Origin: Mariniphaga sp964559175
GTDB taxonomy: Bacteria; Bacteroidota; Bacteroidia; Bacteroidales; Prolixibacteraceae
NCBI GenBank assembly: GCA_964559175.1
Contig: CAZLGT010000015.1
Span: 1-64,000, forward strand
Direction: 5' to 3'
DNA length: 64,000 nucleotides
The notes beneath the pieces were generated by a model. The model was not told where the DNA came from. It did not search any database and saw only the letters and a list, made by a program, of their open reading frames with translations. A program made the translations under genes and the position numbers. Shown here piece after piece: positions 8,541 to 21,100 of the stretch; the stretch's first letter is position 1, and each line of letters begins with the position of its first letter.

Positions 8541-8747
8541 CTCTTCCCCCTGATAGGAATACGCCGGGCATTTACATGTTTTACAGGAAGAAAACGATCC
8601 TGCCAGCACCATAAACAAGAGAACGGTGCCGGTAATTTTAAAAAAGGACACCCCGACAGAAGAATATTTTTTCAATCCCTTCCCAAACCAATTGAAAACA
8701 CTATATATATAATGGTATAAAAAACCGGATGAACTTTTATTCTTCAT
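8514..8747 (-). CDS. Small membrane/lipoprotein-like protein of unknown function
   Basis: A 77-residue frame starting MKNKSSSGFLYHYIY has an amphipathic N-terminus, one hydrophobic segment (about residues 35-52) and then a cysteine-rich CKTCKCPAYSY motif at the segment's end (SFSSC resembles a lipobox, but the leader before it is unusually long). Short proteins with a C-x-CP-A-Y/F-S motif after a hydrophobic stretch are seen in Bacteroidota, so I judge it real; function is unknown. The last 15 residues run into the degenerate repeat region, so the original C-terminus may have been replaced. Confidence 0.5.
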   Translation of the reverse strand: MKNKSSSGFLYHYIYSVFNWFGKGLKKYSSVGVSFFKITGTVLLFMVLAGSFSSCKTCKCPAYSYQGEEGSFERGRD

Positions 8748-8969
8748 AATATTTATTTTGAATCGAAATTATCTTTAATCCTCTTTTTTTAGCGAAAAAA
8801 AAGCCGTATTATTGTGATTAATTAAAAAAATAGATTTAAAATTGCATAAAATTTTAACAAAAGCAAGCCTATGGGAATAGTACGAAAAGTTTTAAACATC
8901 CAACACAGGTTATTAATACACCCCTGTTGAAAACAAAGGAACATAGCATTATATTTTATCCGGCAATCG
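8748..8969. other. AT-rich upstream region of the giant gene
   Basis: Apart from the promoter at 8970-9001 and the 5' leader that follows, the 359 nt between 8748 and the giant gene hold only AT-rich sequence. No gene or clear structure is visible. Confidence 0.5.
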
Positions 8970-9001
8970 TTTGTACATTGCGGATAAATTTTATACGTTT
9001 G
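8970..9001 (+). promoter_or_regulatory. Bacteroidota-type promoter of the giant Ig-repeat gene
   Basis: TTTG at 8970-8973 and TACGTTTG at 8994-9001 are 20 nt apart, a near-ideal -33/-7 pair. The leader to the ATG at 9107 is about 100 nt and AT-rich. Confidence 0.75.
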
Positions 9002-9106
9002 TATTGTTTAGTATGTAAAAACCTGACAGTTTAGTAAAAACAGAGATGAAAAGATTTTATAAAGTTAAATCAATCAATCAATTAAGTTCAATTTAAAATT
9101 CAAGTT

Positions 9107-12100
9107 ATGAGAAATTTGTTTACACGGCTAATTTCAACATTCATGCTTTTAAGTATGTTTGTGCTTGTCTCTTCGGCACAACCCGGCTGGTCTTACCAGC
9201 TGTCGCCGGAAGACGGCAATTGCAGTGTATCGTCCGAAGGACAGATTTTTACCATAACCTTCACCGGTAAGGAGAAGGTTTTTCCTGTAAAAGGAGGTAA
9301 AATCAGTCTGAATGCAGATGACGGTACACAAATGTATCCGATTCAGTTTTTGTGGGGTGGGACTTCGCTTCCGGCGGAACCCTGGGTATTTCCCAGCTCC
9401 ATAGAGCCGTACGGAACTGTTACCTTTAGCGGGAACCAGGTAATAATCGACTTCAAAACCGGTCTCAACGAGTTGGAGGATTATTACATTACGGTTCACC
9501 CGCAATCAATCCGCGATGCCAGTTTGACGGAGTTCAACGGTCTGCTTGGTGATGCCTCTCCAGGTAGTAACTTTACCGGGCCTTTAACATGCGGAGATGA
9601 TCTTGGTTACGGATGGGACTTCACAGTGGAAGACGTTACACTGCCTGAACTGGCAGGTCTTGATCCCGAAGATGAGGAGCCCAATGTCAGCACCACCGCT
9701 CCGTTGAAAATTGAGTTCAACGTGGATATGGACTGGTCGGCAGCGTATGCCAATGGTGTTGCAGACCTGCAACCCGGCGATATCGCTATTTACACCTCTA
9801 CCGATCCCAATTTCGGGCAGTTTGGTGGCGATATCATTTATCACACGCCTGACGATGTTACTATCAGTGGTGACGAGATTTCCATTCAGTTTGACGAATT
9901 ACCGGCACTTACCAATGTGTATGTGCGTATTAAAGAGGGAATCTTTAAGAAATACCAGGAATGTCCGCAATGCAACGACGAGTTTCTGTGGGAAGGTTTC
10001 AACGGTAACGGACAGGACGAACTCCTGAACAATAACGGCGAATGGAACTTCAAAACTAAGGATGCTACTGCTCCTACAGTTACTATTCTTGCAACGAATA
10101 ACTGCGGAAGCAATGTAGAACAGGATACCGAGTTTACCATTACCCTCAACGAGGGAGTGATATACAAAAACAACATGGTTCCCTTCGAGGCACTTGAAGT
10201 GGATGAAGATGTAACCGATTATGTTGTTTACACCGGCGGTGGTTTCGAAGCTGTTGTAACAAGTATAAATGGAAATGTTGTTATTACGGTTACTCCCGAC
10301 GATCTGCTGGTTTCGGGTGAAACTTATACTGTTGGTCTTGCTGCCGGCACAACTGAAGCAGGCAAAGCCGACCTCTGGGACGCTTCCCTGAATATGGTAT
10401 CGGCTACAACCAAAGATTTTACTGCCGGCGATTTTCTGGCGCCTGTAGTTAACTTTACAGTAACCACAGAAGAAGGAACTACTTTCCAGATACTGGCCAA
10501 TTCAGATGAATCGGCTACTGTTTATTATGTAGTTGTAGAAAAAGACGATGCATGGGTGAACGGCGATTATTATCCACCTACTTTGCAACAAATTGTTGAT
10601 TTGGGAAGCTTATATGATGGCGATACAAATCCGAATGCAAATATTCCGGTTCCCGGCGATCCCTATGCAGATACAGATCCTGCTAATGCACTGGATTTAT
10701 ATACTTTTGAAGTAGATGATGACGACGATGTGGATGTAAACATCTGGGCTGCCGGAATTTTCAATACACCACAGGCAGGTACCGATTACCTGGAACGCGT
10801 TTGGGATTTGCCCCGTTCCAACAGTACCGAATATGTGGTATTTGCCATTGCCATCGATAAATCCGTTTGCGGACCATACAACCACGAATTGGTTGTAGAT
10901 GGTGATGAAGGTGATGAACTTTTGGAAGGTTGGGTAACTGATTTGCTTCTTTTCGATGCTACTACCAAAGATGTGTTACCTCCGCTGGCTGAATTCGATG
11001 CTGAAAGGACCGATCAGGAAGACCAGGAAGATACTTGCACAGATGAAATTGATGGTGAATATACCGATCCCATTAAAAGGGATGGTCCGGTTTACATAAC
11101 CTTCAACGAAGGAATTGAACTGGTAAACGGCGACATCAACAACGGTGCCGACATTGCTGCTGCATTCCTGCTTGACGATGGAAGTGCTGTTGACATTAGC
11201 GATGCCTCTTCTTACGATGCGGCCACTTTTACCGTTACTCTGATACCCGAAAGGTCATTTGTTTCAGGTAGTAATCTTGAGGTAACTATTCCTGTTAACA
11301 GTATAAAGGACCTTGCCGGAAACGAAAATTACCTTGCCGATAACTACTGGTTCTGTGTAGAAAACTACTGTGAACCTTATATCAGCTGGACTGCCGATAA
11401 AATCATCGACAGACAACTTGTTGAATCTATGGACCTGACCAAGCCCAACGAGCCTGGTTATCCGGATGACAATATATATGTTGCCAAAGACGGTAAAGTG
11501 CGCATTGTATTCGATATGCACATTTACAACGAAACCGGCGATAAACTGACAAATACAAACGATGCGGCAACGGGTGTTAAGAATTTTGTAAAAATCCGCG
11601 AAAGTGCTGTTGATGCTTATGCAGCTGAAACCGGATTGCTCATTTACGATGGCGACCTGGTTGATTTTAGTGTTACCGTTGATTATTTCGGTACCAACGA
11701 TTCAACTGTTATCACCATTGAGCCCAACGGTTTCGTTTACCGGTCGGAATACTGGTACAACGTAGAAGTGGAAGGCTACCTGCAAAGCTACAGCGGGTTG
11801 ACCATTTTAGATGGACCTTGCTATGGAGAAGGATATAACGGAGGGGCTCAAACCAACCATGTTTCTTTCCAGATTATTGACCATACTGCTCCCGTCGTTA
11901 CCTTCTTCGAAGATACCGACCTGGACTACACTAACGATTGGGTCAGGTACCTGAATGAATGCGACGGTTGCGATGATCCTTCGGTAGATTTTGCTCTAGA
12001 CAATTACATTGGTGTTGAAATTACCGAATGGATTGAGCTTGGGTTCGACGGATTCCCGCGTGAGTTGGTTTATACTGAAACCATTGCCGATGCCAATGCA

Positions 12101-15100
12101 TTGCGCAGGTATTTCAGAATTGAGCTTTGCGATTCCGACGACACACTCAAATTCGACGTGGTTAATTTCACGCTTGTTGACGATGGTGATAAAGGTACTG
12201 CTTACATGTATCTGAATCCTTATTTCGACAGTGAAACTACGGTTGATGAGGAAGATAACTTTGAAACCGGAGTAAACTACACGGTTAAATTTCTGAGCAA
12301 CCTGTACGAAGTGGATTACGGTCCCGGTGCTTTCTCAGATGAATTTGGCAACCTGGCCGAAGAAGCAGAAGCTTGCTTTACCGGTTTTGTTGATCCTGCC
12401 GATCCACTGGTATGCGAACCGGTAATTTTTGTTGGGCCCGAAGTTTGTGACGGAGTTACTACCGATGATGAGGAACTGATGGTGAGTTTTACCTTTGAAA
12501 GGGCTATGACATTTACCGATGATGATCCCACGGTTACCGTTTCTTCGACTACCGACCCTGCTAATTACTCCTCTTTGATTATCGACGGTACGTATGGCGA
12601 TACCGATGGAAAAGTTTGGATGTTTAACGGATTTGTACTGGACCTCGTACCCGGGGATGAGTATGAAGTTATTGTAACTCCCGGAGCATTTAAATCTTCT
12701 GCCGGTTCGCCTGAATGTACATGGCCTGTTGAAGAAGATGTGGTTGCTACTTTTGTTGTAGGCGACGATGTTGCTCCGGAAATCACCACTGTCCTTGATC
12801 CTTATATCGAAGAAACAATTACCAAGGTATCCGGAGATATCGTGTTGACATTTACAGAACCGGTTGTACCGGTTAGTGGTCAGTACATGCAAGTTTTTGA
12901 AGCTGGTACCAATACCCAGGTTGCATCTGTAAATATTGGTCATCCGGATATCGATTTCGATGATGAAGTAGTTACCATTCCGAATAAACTGTTTGCCGGT
13001 AACCTGAAATACGAAACAAATTACTATGTACAGTTTAATGCAGGTTTGGTTAAGGATGAATGTGAAAACCTGATGGAAGACGATTATCTTGAGAAAACAT
13101 TGGGAAGTGGAGAAGGATTCTTCTGGTTCACTACCGGAGAAGATTTACCACCTGAGTTTGTTTGCGACAAGTTCTCGCCACTGGGTGAAGTTATCGACTA
13201 TGCTCCCGACTTCGTTATTACATTTAACGAACCGGTTGAACCTGTCGATGGAGCATTTATCGATATTTATTTTACTCCATTTGCTACTGTTGCCAGTTTT
13301 GGTCAGTTTGCTGTGGAAGATATGGTGCCAAATGCTAATAAAACGGTATATACCATACCTTTCTCAGAAATCACCCGTTTGTCAGGAAACGTGATTACTT
13401 TTGGTAATTGCTATCACCTGAATATTCCTGCCGGAGCTTTTGTTGATGTTTCCGGAGGATTACCTTCGCCTCAGGTTATTTCTTTCGATACTGAGAATAC
13501 AACAATTGCTGAATCTGATTGTAGCTGGACCTTCTGTATTGATGATACAGTTTGCCCGGAAGTTACATTCTGGCCTGAAGAAGGTTATGAAAACATTCCG
13601 TTGAATGCTCATCTGTTTGTTCAGTTCGACGAACCTGTTCAACTGGGTGAAACCGGATTTGAGATTCCGCTGACTACATTGAATGCTCAATCGTACTTCA
13701 ATCTGCAAAAAGACGTTGACGGAACTCTTGAAGATGTTCCTTTCTACCTGGAAACAGTTAGCGCGGATAAAACATGGATCATGATTGTACCGGAAGACCC
13801 GGAAGCACCTGAACTGATTACCACAAGTAACGTTCACATGGTTGGCGATACTGAATATATTTTAACTGTTATGCCAAACGGTGACGGTCCTTTTGGAGAC
13901 GGTTCACTTGGAATCATGCAGGATGCCAACGGCAACTACGTAGGTTGCATGGAAGGCGAAGGCTGGTATGCCGATAATGTTTCTGTTACTTTCCGCACTG
14001 AAGACGTACTTTGTCCGCTGGAAGAACTGGAAGCTCAGGATATGGATCTGGATGACATCGTTACCATTTCAGATATTACTGCCGAAGGATTTAAACTTAC
14101 GGTTGGCGAATGGCCCGAACATTACGGCTACGGTAAAGTAAATTACCGCGTAGTTAGAAAAGGAAATGCCAACACAGCAGCCAATGCTTTGAAATCAGGT
14201 ACGCTTACATTCAGTGCTACCAAAACTACTGTTGCCGTGAATGTAACTGGAATAGACGCCAATTACGCAACAGGATATGATTATGATGTGTTCCTGGAAT
14301 TCATTGATGACGAGGTTGATGCATTTGACGAAGATGCTGAAATTCTTGCCGAATGGCCATACAAGGAAATTGAAGGGCTCGAATTGATTCGCATCCGCGA
14401 TCTGAACCCTGCACCGAATGTGTGCGATTGGGTTTCAGTAGAAGTTACCTTGTGCGACGACGATGCTCCGCTGGTTGTAACTCCATTGCAATATCAGCCA
14501 CTCAGTGGTGGTTGGGCTTCAGCCGTTGGAGTCAATACCGTTCCGGTAACTTCTGATTTGAATTTCATTCTGGATGAGCCTTCTGCTTTTGTTGCAGCTC
14601 AACCTGCTGTTACTCCGAATCAGATTGCATTGCGCGACTACGAAAACAACCTGCTTGTGGATGCCACCATTACACTTTCGGTAGGCACAAATGGAAGAAC
14701 TACAATTACCATCAGCCCGGATGAACCGTTGATGGACGAGCACAGGTACTATGTAACGTATGATCGTTATGCCATTGAAGATGACAATGAACTTTGCGGT
14801 GGACCAAATTACCTTGCTGAGAGAATTGACAAATCATGGTGGTTCAAAACCATGGACAATACGCCTCCGGTGGTTGTTTGTGGAGATATTCTTCCACGAG
14901 GTGATTGTGTTGAAAAATTACATGACATTATTGTTACGGTTTCTGATGGAAATTCAGTGGTTGTTAACGAGAACCTGTCACCGGCATTTATCGATATTTA
15001 TGAAGTAGGTAGTTCTATTCCTCATGAAAGGATTCCGTTAAGCCGCCACACAAAAGAATTTGTGGAAGTTGTTGACGGCGACAGTGTCTGGACATTTACT

Positions 15101-18100
15101 TTCCAAACACATTACGAATACCTTAGCAGTGCATGTTATACGGCTGAAATGCCTAAGGACCTGTTTATCGACAGCTTTGGCAATAAGTCTGTTTACTACT
15201 GCGAATATGCAGGAAACGGACAAGGCGAAGTTGACGGAATGACTGAATGTGAAATTTGTGAGATTTCATGGTGTGCGGAAGACTACGAAGCTCCTGTAGC
15301 TGAGTGGATTGCACGAATGGATTATTCTTATCTTTACGTGGCTTACACCGACGATCAATATGTAACCGACTGGGAAGATGGTATTGCAGGTGATGTAATT
15401 ACCGATGTTCCCACAAGCAGTCACTTCTACGTTACCTTTAACGAGGCAGCGCAGGTGTACGATCCTGTGGCAGAAACCTGGAGAGATCTGAGCTATGCCA
15501 TATATAATCCGGCAGTTCTGGCCAATGCACTGACCATCACCAACGAAGGCGATACTCTGGTTTACGGACCTGACTACTGGCTTCAGTATATCCCTTTCAC
15601 AGGTAATAGGGCTTTCCGTATTATCATTGCCAACGATTACAGTCATTTAGGCTATGGCAATTTGGGTAGCCAACCTTACCTGCTTGGTTCCATGAAGAGC
15701 AATTCGGAATACAATATCATCCTGAATGAAGGAATGATTAGTGATTTCCCAAGTTGCGACAATCCTGGAAATATCATCGAAGAAGTACAGTTGCTTACAA
15801 TTTTCACACGCGACGACACGCCTCCTGAATTGACCATTCTCGATGCCAACGGAGCAGTTATCTGCGATGCCGATTGTCCGGAAACCGGATTCTATATCAA
15901 CTTCAACCAACCTGGTTTCGATGTTGACGATCCGAACTGGATGAATTGGTGGACCTACTGGACTCCTGAGTGGCCAGCCAACGACATGGATGATGAATGT
16001 ACCAACATTTGTGTTGCCGAAGGTGACCACCTGCGTTTGGAATTCAACAAGCCCGTTGTTAAAACTCCGGCTGAAATACTGAACCGTCCGTTCCTGTGGT
16101 GGGAAAATGCCGGTGTTGACTGGTGGACTGAAGCCAATCTTGGATTGAAAGCTGAAGACCTCGAAGATCCGGCCGACAGCCGCTTTATTAAGTTCCACAG
16201 ATGGAATGGCTCTGCATGGGTTGATGCCGGTGTTACATTCGATGTAACCATTACCGACAATCAGTTCATCGACCTGGCATGGGACGGAGACCTTGTTTCT
16301 GAAGGCATTTATGCATTCACTTTTGCTCCTTATGTGGTGAAAGACCAGATTCGCGTTCCCGACGGCAACGAATTCCTCGGAATGACTTGTATGTTCCAGG
16401 TGGTTGACCACGAAGAACCTCTGGTAGCAGAATTCCTGTATAATACAGATTCTGAATGTGACCGCAGTTTTGATGGTCCCGGATACCCGATGGATGTTGC
16501 TACCGATACTCAGTTAGGTATTCGATTCAACGAGCCTGTTAAACCTGGCGAAGCCGGTAAAAAACTGATCATCCGTCGCGAAAACGGTCAGCAGCAGCAA
16601 ATTATCGATGCTACTGAAATTACCATCGACGAAGACGATCACACCATTGTTTGGATTAACAACGCAGAATTTGAAGAGCATACATTATACTATGTAGAAA
16701 TTCATGAAGGATTTGTATTGGATACAGCAGTTTGCGGTTCCAACATGTACGCCGGAATCGATCCGGAAGACAGTGCACCGGGATGGCAGGCTAATATTCC
16801 TCTATTCGAATGGGTATTTGCCACGGGAGATAATACTCCTCCGCAACCTGACGCAAGTTTGATGGGTGCAGAATTCTTCCCGCAGATTGGCGCCGACGAT
16901 GTGGCTAAAAACAGTGATCTGTATATTATTTTCGATGAAAATGTACAAACAGATTGTCTGCCTTACGATCCTGCATGTGATCCGTTTGAACTGACTGTAA
17001 GCGATTATTTTGCAACTAAAGGATTCTACATTTACGCCAACACAGGTGAAAATCCGGATGTTGACTTCGGAAACTTTGTGGAATTCATTCCATTCTGGGT
17101 TGATATAGATGGCGATTATGTTCAGAACCCACGGGTTACCATTAGTGGTACCGATATTTACAACGGACTTGTTAGCAATAAGGTAACTGTTGATCCGGTA
17201 ACGGTATTCGACAGAAACCTGACCTACTACATCCGTGTAAGCGGCAACCTGTTCTGCGACGGATTTAGCAACAAATGGGCCGGTATCCGCGACAACAGCT
17301 GGTGGTTTACCATCACCAACGACGTTGCTCCGGAAATCGAATGGGCTGAACCTGCTCTGTTTGTACACGATGGCGCACCTGAGACTTTACCTGCAGAACC
17401 GAACGGTTATGTAGTTACCGACCTGGTGATGTCGTTTGTGGATGAAATAGATAAACTCCCGTTGAACGTAGCCAAAGGTTCCGGTGTGGTTCGTATTTAC
17501 GAATACATATACAACCCGGCTACATTCTCTTACTACGAAAAACTTTACAAAGAGATTGACATCAACAATGACAGTGTTGTAATTGAAGGTAACCTGGTTA
17601 CCATTCAAGGTGTAACTCTGCGCGACGATATCAATCCTGATAACGAATGTCTCGGACCACGGATGTATTACGTAACTGTAACTCCTGGTGCTATTACCAA
17701 CGGATATCCCGGCAGCCTTACTTACTGGGAAGGTTTAAACGATGCCTTCGACTGGAGGTTCTATACTGCTGCTGACGATACCTTTATGGTAGGACACGAA
17801 ATTGTGAAACCGTTGCCTGGATCTGAAAATCTGTCGATTGAAGATGCAAGTACATTGGAAATCACATTTGCCGAAGACATCGAAGCATGGCCTGTTCCTG
17901 AAGGAACTGTGAAAATCTTCACAGTTGAAGGTGGGGTTATGGTAGATGAATTCACTGTTGGTGACGACGACATCACCGGTAATACACTTACCCTTACTAC
18001 CGAAGCGCTGGTTGACGAAACCGAATACTATGTTACCATTGATGTAGCAGCATTTGGCGACACTTCGACCTGCAGCACTCCGTTCTACGGATTGCTCGAC

Positions 18101-21100
18101 ACCACTGAGTGGACGTTCGGTACAGGCGACAACACACCTCCGGTACCGGTTCTTGTAACCGAACTCACCGAGTGTGAAGATACCTGTGTATTGCTTACAT
18201 TCGAATTTGATGAAACCTACGGTGTAACTGCAGGTGAAGGCATGGTTAACATTTGGGTTGACGGCGAAATTTTCGCCAGCACTCCGGCCGTTGTTGGCGA
18301 AGATGTTAACTTTATTACTGCCGAATTCTGTGGATTGCCCGATACTACGGTATTCTTTATCTCGCTCGACGAGGCTGCTGTTTACGACAATGGTAACAAC
18401 ACCCTGCCCAATGCAGAAATTGCATTGGCCGAGTGGACCTTTACCACTGCCGACAACACTCCGCCGGTTCTGGCCGCTATTGGTCCTGCCGGTGACGATG
18501 AAGAATCGACTGTGACACTTACAGTTGAAGCTTCTGAAGTTGTTGTTCCTGTAGAAGGTAAGAAAATCGTTGTTTCCAACGGTGGACCTGCCATGTTGTT
18601 CGATGTTACCGATATGGAAACGGAAGACGGCATGACCTTTACACTGGTTGTTGAAGACCTCGAAGACGTAACTACTTACGATGTTACTTTTGAAGCCGGT
18701 GCGTTTGAAGACCTGAGTTGCGATCCGAATGCAACACAGGACGAAACCACATGGAGTTTCACTACTGATGACAATACTGCACCTGAAGTTGTAGAAACTA
18801 CACCTGAAGATGAAGAGGTCATTGAAAGTTACATTGGTTTGGTTATCGACTTTACATTCGACGAAGAAGTAGCCAAAGGGGATGGTGACATCACCATCAC
18901 ACGTGGTGAAGATGTAACCGTTGTTCCGGTTGACAGCAGCGTAGTTGTTGTTGAAGGAGAACTTGTTACGCTTAACCTCGAAGATGTGCTTTACTTCGGC
19001 GACGTAACAGTATCTGTTCCCGAAGGTGCATTTGTTGATTTGGCTATCAATCCGAACGACAATGTAGCTTACGAATGGACATTTACCATCGAGGATACAA
19101 CTCCTCCGAATTGCCTCACCATCATCGAGCCTGTTGACGGTGCTCAGGGTGTTCTCAGCGATGTTTACCTCACCATGGAATTCTGCGAAAGAATGGCTGT
19201 CGGTAATCCTGCAAGAACACTGAAGGTATATGAGATACTAGAAGTACAGGGTGGACTCGATGAAAATGATCTGTTCTACGAAACAGCCATTGAAGAGCAC
19301 ATGATTGACGGAGAACAGGTTGTTGTTCTGGTTACAGGTTTGGCCGATAATACTTCATACACTGTAATGATTGCTGAAGACGCTATGCGTGATGAAGCAG
19401 GAAATGCATTTGAAGGTATTGCCAATCCTACTACATGGAACTTCACAACCGGGGACAATACACCTCCGTCTGTAACACTTATACCTGCTGGTTCTGAAAA
19501 TGACTTGAATGACATTCCGGTTCAGGCAGTATTCACTGAGGTAGTTGTTGGAGCAATTGAAGAAATCACTGTTGAAAATGCCATTAGTTATGTGGTTGAA
19601 GCTACAGATGATCCGCTGGTTTACAACATTATCATTGAAGCTGCTGATTTGGATACAGTTATTGTAACTGTTCCTGTCACTATTACCGATGTTCCGGATG
19701 CCAAAGGTTACGGCAACCCACTTGCTGAAGAAGTAACAGGTGTTTACGTTGTAGGTGATAATACGCCTCCGACAGTAGAAGTAACCGATGGTCCTGAAGA
19801 TCCGATGGACACTGAACATACATTCACTGTTGAACTTACGTTCTCAGAAGAAGTGACTGGTGTTGCTGATGGAATTTCAGTAACCGGAGGAACAATGGAA
19901 CTTTCTACCGTTGTTGAAGGTTTAGTTTACGAAGTTACCCTCAGCGGTGAGTCGAAAGCAGAAATAGTTCTTTCATTGTCAGATGTTATCGAAGATTTGG
20001 CAGGAAACCCACTTGAACCAGTTTCATTTACTTACATTGTAGCCGACACTACTCCGCCGACACTGGTTGTTGATCCGGAGTCTGGAACTTTCATCACGAA
20101 TGAATTCGAAATTACGTTGACATTCGACGAAGAAGTAACAGGAGTGGCTGATGCAGTAACTGTATCTGCCGGAACAGTTGAAGTTACCGGTGATGGAATG
20201 GAATACACAGCAGTTGTTACTGCTCCAAGTCTGTCCGACGTAGTACTTACTGTTGGCACAGGAGTAACCGACCTTGCAGGTAATGCATTTGCCGGTGCGT
20301 CCTACACCTACTCAGTAACCGGCCTTGTTGCCATCGCTGATGTTCAGGGTGAAGCCAACCAGTCACCGATTGTTGGAACAGTTCTGCAGGTTGAAGGTAC
20401 CGTAACCGGTGTTAAACCAGGCGAAGGTTTCTTCATGCAGGATGACAATGCAGCATGGAGCGGAATCTGGGTAGAATATCCTGATGCAGCTGATCTCGAA
20501 ATCGGCGACGGCGTAGCTGTTGTTGGTGAAGTGGGTGAACCTGCAAGTGTTACTACCATTAACGCTTCTGAAGTAACTATGATAGATGCTCCGATTGCCG
20601 TAGTTCCGGTTGTTGTTGACTCACCGTCGGCTGCCAAAAACGAGATGTACGAAAGTGTACTCGTTCAGGTTGAAGGCGCTCGCGCAACTGCTGCCAACGA
20701 CATCGGCAGATGGACCATTTACTACGAAAGCATGGATAACGTAGATGTGGGTACATTCCTGTTTACTTATTCTCCGGAAGAAGGCCACTTCTACCACGTA
20801 ACCGGTATTGTTAATGGACGTTTGGATGACTACAGACTCGAAGCGAGAATGGAATCTGATATTGTTGATATCACTATCACCGACATCGATCCTGTTCAAT
20901 CGGTTGAATTCAAAGTTTATCCGAATCCGTTCAACAATTATATCAAAATTGATAACCACGATAAACTGAACAGGGTTGTTGTAACCAACATCGCCGGTCA
21001 GAGGGTTATCGATATTGAATATCCTTCTCATGAAATCCGTACTGCTAATCTGGTAAGCGGTGTGTACGTTGTAAGTATGTTTACTGAAGACGGACTCGCC

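Noticed and set aside
8205..8720. Several overlapping open frames of 77-152 codons on both strands
   Set aside because: They are translations of degenerate repeats, with no family features. Only the minus-strand 8514-8747 frame has protein-like order.
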